This document shows, piece by piece, positions 5,495 through 8,671 of a stretch of DNA of 8,671 nt (positions are counted from its first letter, which is position 1; each line of letters starts with the position of its first letter). The stretch spans positions 1 to 8,671 of the forward strand of contig SFPF01000074.1 in NCBI GenBank assembly GCA_004552155.1, given 5' to 3'. Origin of the DNA: Bacteroidales bacterium (GTDB taxonomy: Bacteria > Bacteroidota > Bacteroidia > Bacteroidales > Bacteroidaceae). A model generated the notes under the pieces. It made no database searches, was not told where the DNA came from, and was given only the letters and a program-made list of their open reading frames with translations. A program made the translations under genes and the position numbers.

Positions 5495-6954
5495 ATTTCG
5501 GCTCTTGGGCGTGGGACGACATTGCCCTTGCGCTCGTCGAGGACCAAGATGCCAGCAAGTTCCATACTTCCCTCATTGACTATGAAATCCATGCGCGCGG
5601 CGAGAAAGATGCGGGCGGCGAGTACCATGCCGATGAGGGGTTTTACATCTCGTTTATCTACGGCCACACGGGCACTACCGCCACGCGCGTCCTTGGCTAT
5701 TACACCCATTCCGCCGACACTTACAGCGACATCGAGTATCACGACATCTCCGAAGTCATCTCGCTCGACTATCTCAACGGCAAGGCAAAAGTGCAATACC
5801 AGATTGATGGCAATACCTCCGTGTGGTATGATGCCAACTTCGACTATAAGGACGGTGATGGCCTGCCCAGCAGTTCTCGCCCCTCCGCAGCCGATCCCAA
5901 GCGCCGGGGCGACGATGCCTTCAACACGCTGCTCGTCAATAAGGCCTACGGCGACCGCATCACCGCCGTGCGCGGTCTGAGTTACAAGATTGAAGTTCCG
6001 AAGGGCAAGAAGTTTGGTTTCTATCTCCGCACCAACGGTGCGCTCAGCGCCGACCAGCGCAACCGCCTCCTCAAACTCGGCGTGCCCGAAGACCGGCTGC
6101 CGTCCACGCAAATCAACTTCTCCTTCGCGCCGATGAACAACCTCGGCAAGCACCGCAGCGCCTTTGCCGTTTACGACAACTTCTCTTTTATGGGTCTTGA
6201 CGACTCGCCCAACAACGGCGGCGACCTCGATTGCAACGACGTGACCTTTGTGCTTTCCAACCTGAAAGGCGAAAAGTATCGCCCCGAGTTCACAGAGGAA
6301 ACCATTGAAAGTTCGAAAAACCAGGGGACTATTGAGAAGCACCCCGAATACATCAAGCCCGATGAACCTGAGGGCGAAGAGGGCGAAGCGAAACTGCAAG
6401 ATTGGACGCTTGGCTTCGAGAATGCAGGCACGGCCGTCGACTTCGACTTCAACGACGTAGTGCTTAAAGTGACGCCCGACACGAAAAACCACACCGTCTC
6501 CGTTTGGCTCCTCGCCACGGGCGCAGAGCGCAACACGCGCATCTACTATGGCAACACCTATCTCGGCGAGGCGCACGAGGCTTTCGGCGTTGATCCGGGT
6601 AATATGGTGAACACGGTGGAAGAGGGTTTGCATCGCTCTCCCGTGCTTCTTGCCGACAACCTCCCTTGGCCCAGCGGCTACACCATGGATACGCATCGCC
6701 ACCTCTTTACGATTAAGGTGACAGAGGACGATGGAACGGAGACCACGATTAACAGCAACATCATGCTTGGCGATCAGCACGACATACCGCAAGTGCTTTG
6801 CGTGGCTGGCGATTGGGATTGGTCTTTGGAGCGGGTAAACGTTGAAACGTCTTATCCCTTGCTCGGCAGTTGGGGGCGCAATGTCCACAAATCCGAATTT
6901 TGGAACTGGTATTCCCAGCCCAGTCACGGCCATGTGTTTAAGAAGAAAAAATAA
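5473..6954 (+). CDS. LruC-domain lipoprotein (second paralogue), C-terminal part after a frameshift
   Basis: This frame is the continuation of the lipoprotein begun at 4985, not an independent gene. Coding similarity to the first paralogue starts before the ATG at 5473, with WLYGNSVMEDVGYMNF aligning to SLFGASISGNAYHF. The frame opens after a TAA at 5443-5445, so the shift lies within 5446-5491. Downstream are LGYYTHSADTYSDI, VQYQID and VWYDANFDYKDGDG, then RGDDAFN and VPKGKKFGFYLR. DLDCND (6223-6240) and DFDFND (6439-6456) are the two putative metal-binding motifs of the DUF4114/DUF4842 (LruC) type, and an acidic, proline-containing linker (PDEPEGEEGE) lies between them. The end is VAGDWDWSLERVNV, then EFWNWY and a lysine tail, KKKK. 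It is very probably a surface or fimbria-associated protein like its paralogue. The break could be a sequencing error, a pseudogene, or phase variation. Confidence 0.87.
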   Translation: MEDVGYMNFGSWAWDDIALALVEDQDASKFHTSLIDYEIHARGEKDAGGEYHADEGFYISFIYGHTGTTATRVLGYYTHSADTYSDIEYHDISEVISLDYLNGKAKVQYQIDGNTSVWYDANFDYKDGDGLPSSSRPSAADPKRRGDDAFNTLLVNKAYGDRITAVRGLSYKIEVPKGKKFGFYLRTNGALSADQRNRLLKLGVPEDRLPSTQINFSFAPMNNLGKHRSAFAVYDNFSFMGLDDSPNNGGDLDCNDVTFVLSNLKGEKYRPEFTEETIESSKNQGTIEKHPEYIKPDEPEGEEGEAKLQDWTLGFENAGTAVDFDFNDVVLKVTPDTKNHTVSVWLLATGAERNTRIYYGNTYLGEAHEAFGVDPGNMVNTVEEGLHRSPVLLADNLPWPSGYTMDTHRHLFTIKVTEDDGTETTINSNIMLGDQHDIPQVLCVAGDWDWSLERVNVETSYPLLGSWGRNVHKSEFWNWYSQPSHGHVFKKKK

Positions 6955-6976
6955 GCAGCATTGATTGCGGAAAAAC

Positions 6977-7012
6977 ATGCCGCCCCGGTTGCACTGGCAA
7001 CCGGGGCGGCAT
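6977..7012. terminator. Bidirectional intrinsic terminator
   Basis: A perfect 16-bp GC-rich stem, ATGCCGCCCCGGTTGC (6977-6992) with its complement at 6997-7012, closes an ACTG loop. On the plus strand it is followed by the T-rich TCGTTTATTTGTTT; on the minus strand by TGTTTTTCC. It lies between two convergent genes, 22 bases after the lruC stop and 4 bases before the end of the minus-strand gene, so it probably serves both. Confidence 0.93.
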
Positions 7013-7016
7013 TCGT

Positions 7017-8048
7017 TTATTTGTTTCCGAGGCAGATACACAGGCGCAACGCGCCGATCAATGCCGTTTCGCCGCAGGTGCGCACTACGTGGAGCGTGGG
7101 TTGCAGTTGCGCCCATTGGCAGAGGGGTAGGGAAGAGGTGATTTCAAGGTCGGTCTCGTGGCCGTCGGCATAATAGGCGCGGCTCACGCCGATGCCCAGT
7201 GTGCCGCCCCGCCGCGTCAGTCCGTCGAGCAGCAGTCCGGCTGCCCAGTGTCCGCGTGCTGCGTTGAGCCTGCCTATCCGTGTGCCGCCCGTTGCAAAGA
7301 GCGCGAGCGTGGTGCGGCGCAGGGTGAAGAGGGGCTGGTCGATGCTGGTCCACACGCTGCCGCCCCCGATGAGTCTGCCCGTTTCTTCGTCGGCTTGCCG
7401 CCCGGCAATGTAGCCCACCACGTAGGCAGGCTGAAAGGCGCAGTCGCTCTCGCCGTCCGTCCCCTTGCCTTTGGGCAGCCAGTCGGGGCTGAACGTCACG
7501 CTGCCCATGGCGGCGAAGCCGTCGCTCTTGGGGCAGAAGCGAAACTGGCGGCTGAGGCGGTCGGAGGCCGTGCCGTTGTAGATGCTCTGCCTGATAAGCC
7601 AGCGGTCCGACGGGGCTATTTCGGCGTGTATGCCGAGGGCGGCTTCGGGATATACGCCGATGGCGAAATTGTCGCGCCCGAAATACACAAAGCCTTTAAT
7701 CTTCTTGTCCCACTCCTGGCGCAGCCCGAGATGGATGAGGCGGAAGGCGCGGTTTTCGGCGTTGATGTTGCTGAAGTCCTGCAAGTCGTCCGCCACGGCG
7801 TGCCCGATATGTCCCGTTGCGAGCGCGCCAATCTCGGCGCAGCCGCCGCGCCAGGTGTCCACGTCCATGCCTGCTGAGAGCAGGTTGGCCCAGCCCGCGC
7901 GTCCGTCCTTCAGGTTCCATTGCCCCTCGCTCATGGCGTCGGCATGCCAGTGTATGCGCCGCGTGCAAACGCTGTCGGCATCATGCGCGGCGGCGGGGGA
8001 GGGGAGGGTAAGCAGGAAAAGGGGGAAAATGATGTTACGGAAGTGCAT
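7017..8048 (-). CDS. Outer-membrane carbohydrate-porin-like beta-barrel protein
   Basis: A complete 343-residue protein. The N-terminus MHFRNIIFPLFLLTLPSPAA is a clear Sec signal peptide, with likely cleavage after PAAA or near HDADS. The mature part is a run of alternating polar/hydrophobic strands with frequent G, W, Y and F and no globular enzyme motifs. Segments such as WANLLSAGMDVDTW, DLQDFSNINAENRAFRLI, HLGLRQEW, YFGRDNFAIGVYPEAALG and RWLIRQSIYNGTASDRL resemble Bacteroidetes carbohydrate-selective porins (OprB-like). It would form a diffusion channel in the outer membrane; the substrate is unknown. The start is ATG 8048, preceded on its strand by an A-rich leader (CAACACAAAAACTAAACT). 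It converges on the lruC genes and shares the terminator at 6977-7012. Composite repeat copy 2 begins about 40 bases upstream, so its promoter must lie in or near that repeat. Family assignment is by resemblance only. Confidence 0.72.
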   Translation of the reverse strand: MHFRNIIFPLFLLTLPSPAAAHDADSVCTRRIHWHADAMSEGQWNLKDGRAGWANLLSAGMDVDTWRGGCAEIGALATGHIGHAVADDLQDFSNINAENRAFRLIHLGLRQEWDKKIKGFVYFGRDNFAIGVYPEAALGIHAEIAPSDRWLIRQSIYNGTASDRLSRQFRFCPKSDGFAAMGSVTFSPDWLPKGKGTDGESDCAFQPAYVVGYIAGRQADEETGRLIGGGSVWTSIDQPLFTLRRTTLALFATGGTRIGRLNAARGHWAAGLLLDGLTRRGGTLGIGVSRAYYADGHETDLEITSSLPLCQWAQLQPTLHVVRTCGETALIGALRLCICLGNK

Positions 8049-8109
8049 AGTTTAGTTTTTGTGTTGAAATGTGTTTGGTTTATGAGGGGATAAAAACCGA
8101 TAAAAACAA

Positions 8110-8215
8110 CTTGCGGTTGGTGAAGCCCTGTCGGGTCTGCCGCAGGGCTTCACGCCGAGCCAAAAGCGTTCGCTTTTGCTCGCCGTTAGTAAACGGCCGC
8201 TTCACCGACCGCAAG
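8110..8215 (+). other. Type 2 stem-loop of composite repeat copy 2
   Basis: CTTGCGGTTGGTGAAGC (8110-8126) pairs with GCTTCACCGACCGCAAG (8199-8215) over 17 positions with one G-U wobble when read on the plus strand. An inner hairpin CAAAAGCG/CGCTTTTG lies at 8161-8178. The left arm GTGAAGCCCTG (8120-8130) can also pair perfectly with CAGGGCTTCAC (8143-8153), which excludes the long stem. On the minus strand the hairpin is followed by TTGTTTTTATCGGTTTTTAT, a U-rich terminator-like tract. Confidence 0.82.
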
Positions 8216-8291
8216 AGAAAAAACCATTAAAAACCCGTGAGACCTTGTGGTGATATAAGATGAGTGCTGTGCGGTTTTTCTCGGTTTTTCC

Positions 8292-8422
8292 CTTGTTCTG
8301 TGTGAAGCGGGCGGGAACCGACCGCAGCCTTGTGCAGAATGCGCGAGGCGTGAGCCGCTTCCGGCTCACAGGCTCGGACATTCTGCGCTAAGGCGTGCCC
8401 TTTGGGCTTCACATAGAACAAG
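8292..8422 (-). other. Type 1 stem-loop of composite repeat copy 2
   Basis: CTTGTTCTGTGTGAAGC (8292-8308) pairs with GCTTCACATAGAACAAG (8406-8422), with one G-U wobble on the plus strand. The apical hairpin GTGAGCCG-CTTC-CGGCTCAC (8350-8369) is a perfect 8-bp stem, longer than the matching 5-bp stem in copy 1. The inner CATTCTG/CAGAATG stem corresponds to CATTATG/CATAATG in copy 1, so the pairing is kept through a two-sided change. Confidence 0.82.
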
Positions 8423-8438
8423 TTGTTTTTACTGGTTT

Positions 8439-8576
8439 TTATCTAAAGAGCATATACGTTCCCCACGCCGCGAGATAGGCAATCACCGTGGTGTAAGCCG
8501 CGGCAAAGAGGGCGTAGCGCCAGCGTCCGCTCTCGCTGCGCACGGCGGCGATGAAATGTGCTTGCGTTTTGCGGGG
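8439..8576 (-). pseudogene. feoB: C-terminal remnant of a membrane protein, probably ferrous iron transporter FeoB
   Basis: On the minus strand about 45 codons read PRKTQAHFIAAVRSESGRWR, then YALFAAAYTTVIAYLAAWGT, then YMLFR and a stop. A charged R-x-E-S-G-x-W-R/K segment followed by one final transmembrane helix matches the extreme C-terminus of Bacteroidetes FeoB, the GTP-dependent inner-membrane Fe(II) transporter (normally 700-850 residues). The upstream side is cut by another composite repeat at 8573; reading on through that repeat meets an in-frame TGA and no start. The stop codon itself is supplied by the end of repeat copy 2. Either the gene was largely deleted between two repeats or the assembly joined repeats wrongly. 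The protein name rests on a short stretch, so another polytopic membrane protein is possible. Confidence 0.55.
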
Positions 8577-8671
8577 ATAAAAACCGATAAAAACAACTTG
8601 CGGTTGGTGAAGCCCTGTCGGGTCTGCCGCAGGGCTTCACGCCGAGCCAAAAGCGTTCGCTTTTGCTCGCC
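8573..8671 (-). repeat. Third composite repeat copy, truncated by window end
   Basis: All 99 bases are identical to 8086-8184: GGGG, the tandem GATAAAAACCGATAAAAACA unit, the left arm of the type 2 stem-loop and its first inner hairpin. The base before it differs (C at 8572 against A at 8085). The right arm of the long stem lies beyond the window. It is in the same orientation as the left half of copy 2, offset by 487 bp. Confidence 0.92.

Larger units (their letters stand above)
8089..8443 (-). repeat. Composite hairpin repeat, copy 2 (inverted relative to copy 1)
   Basis: A 355-bp element bounded by GATAAAAACC (8089-8098) and GGTTTTTATC (8434-8443). From left to right it holds the type 2 stem-loop (8110-8215), a spacer with CCCGTGAGA, and the type 1 stem-loop (8292-8422), which is the order of copy 1 (4525-4912) reverse-complemented. 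The flanks carry the same A-rich tandem units. It lies just upstream of the porin-like gene and directly at the 3' end of the feoB-like remnant, whose stop codon (8439-8441) falls inside the terminal decamer. It has no coding content of its own. Confidence 0.85.

Noticed and set aside
5329..7116. Long minus-strand open frame of 595 codons opposite the second LruC gene
   Set aside because: It is the mirror of a well-supported plus-strand gene with recognisable motifs. Its translation has no domain character and runs through the terminator hairpin; GC-rich codon use keeps the antisense frame open.
7158..7877. Plus-strand open frame of 239 codons opposite the porin-like gene
   Set aside because: The minus strand has a signal peptide, a proper start and a shared terminator, and the plus-strand product is alanine/glycine-rich shadow sequence.

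Overview
Most of the window (about 1762 to 8671) looks like Bacteroidales DNA, Prevotellaceae-like at a guess. Initiation regions are A-rich with no Shine-Dalgarno, the lipoprotein signals are Bacteroidetes-like, and the genes are typical of that phylum: a DUF3868-type fimbrial-cluster protein and two LruC-domain lipoproteins. No species can be named from this sequence.

Left end, 1 to about 1761: a patchwork that does not look like one natural locus. It holds a 57-bp inverted copy of downstream sequence, a headless and tailless sfsA fragment, about 100 bp of 23S rRNA in reverse orientation, an internal piece of a glycan-active-type protein, and an internal piece of an AIR-synthase/HypE-like protein on the minus strand. 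All are cut at both ends and abut without spacers. This is best read as a chimeric contig or amplification artefact; the sfsA and AIR-synthase pieces look Clostridia-like.

1762 to 6954: a coherent plus-strand locus. The C-terminal part of a DUF3868-type protein overlaps by ATGA the start of a 668-residue LruC-domain lipoprotein. A 388-bp hairpin-rich composite repeat follows, then a second LruC-domain lipoprotein split by one frameshift near 5446-5452. In Bacteroidales such genes accompany Mfa/Fim-type fimbriae or surface adhesins, so the pair probably encodes alternative surface or tip components.

6977 to 8048: a strong bidirectional terminator separates the lruC genes from a convergent minus-strand gene for an outer-membrane carbohydrate-porin-like protein.

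8086 to 8671: a second, inverted copy of the composite repeat (8089-8443), a 3' remnant resembling feoB on the minus strand, and the first 99 bp of a third repeat, identical to 8086-8184, at the window end. The composite repeat is the most unusual element here. It pairs two different long stem-loops in opposite orientation, flanked by tandem A-rich decamers. Its stems vary in sequence but keep their pairing between copies, and both complete copies face the same way relative to the flanking transcription.
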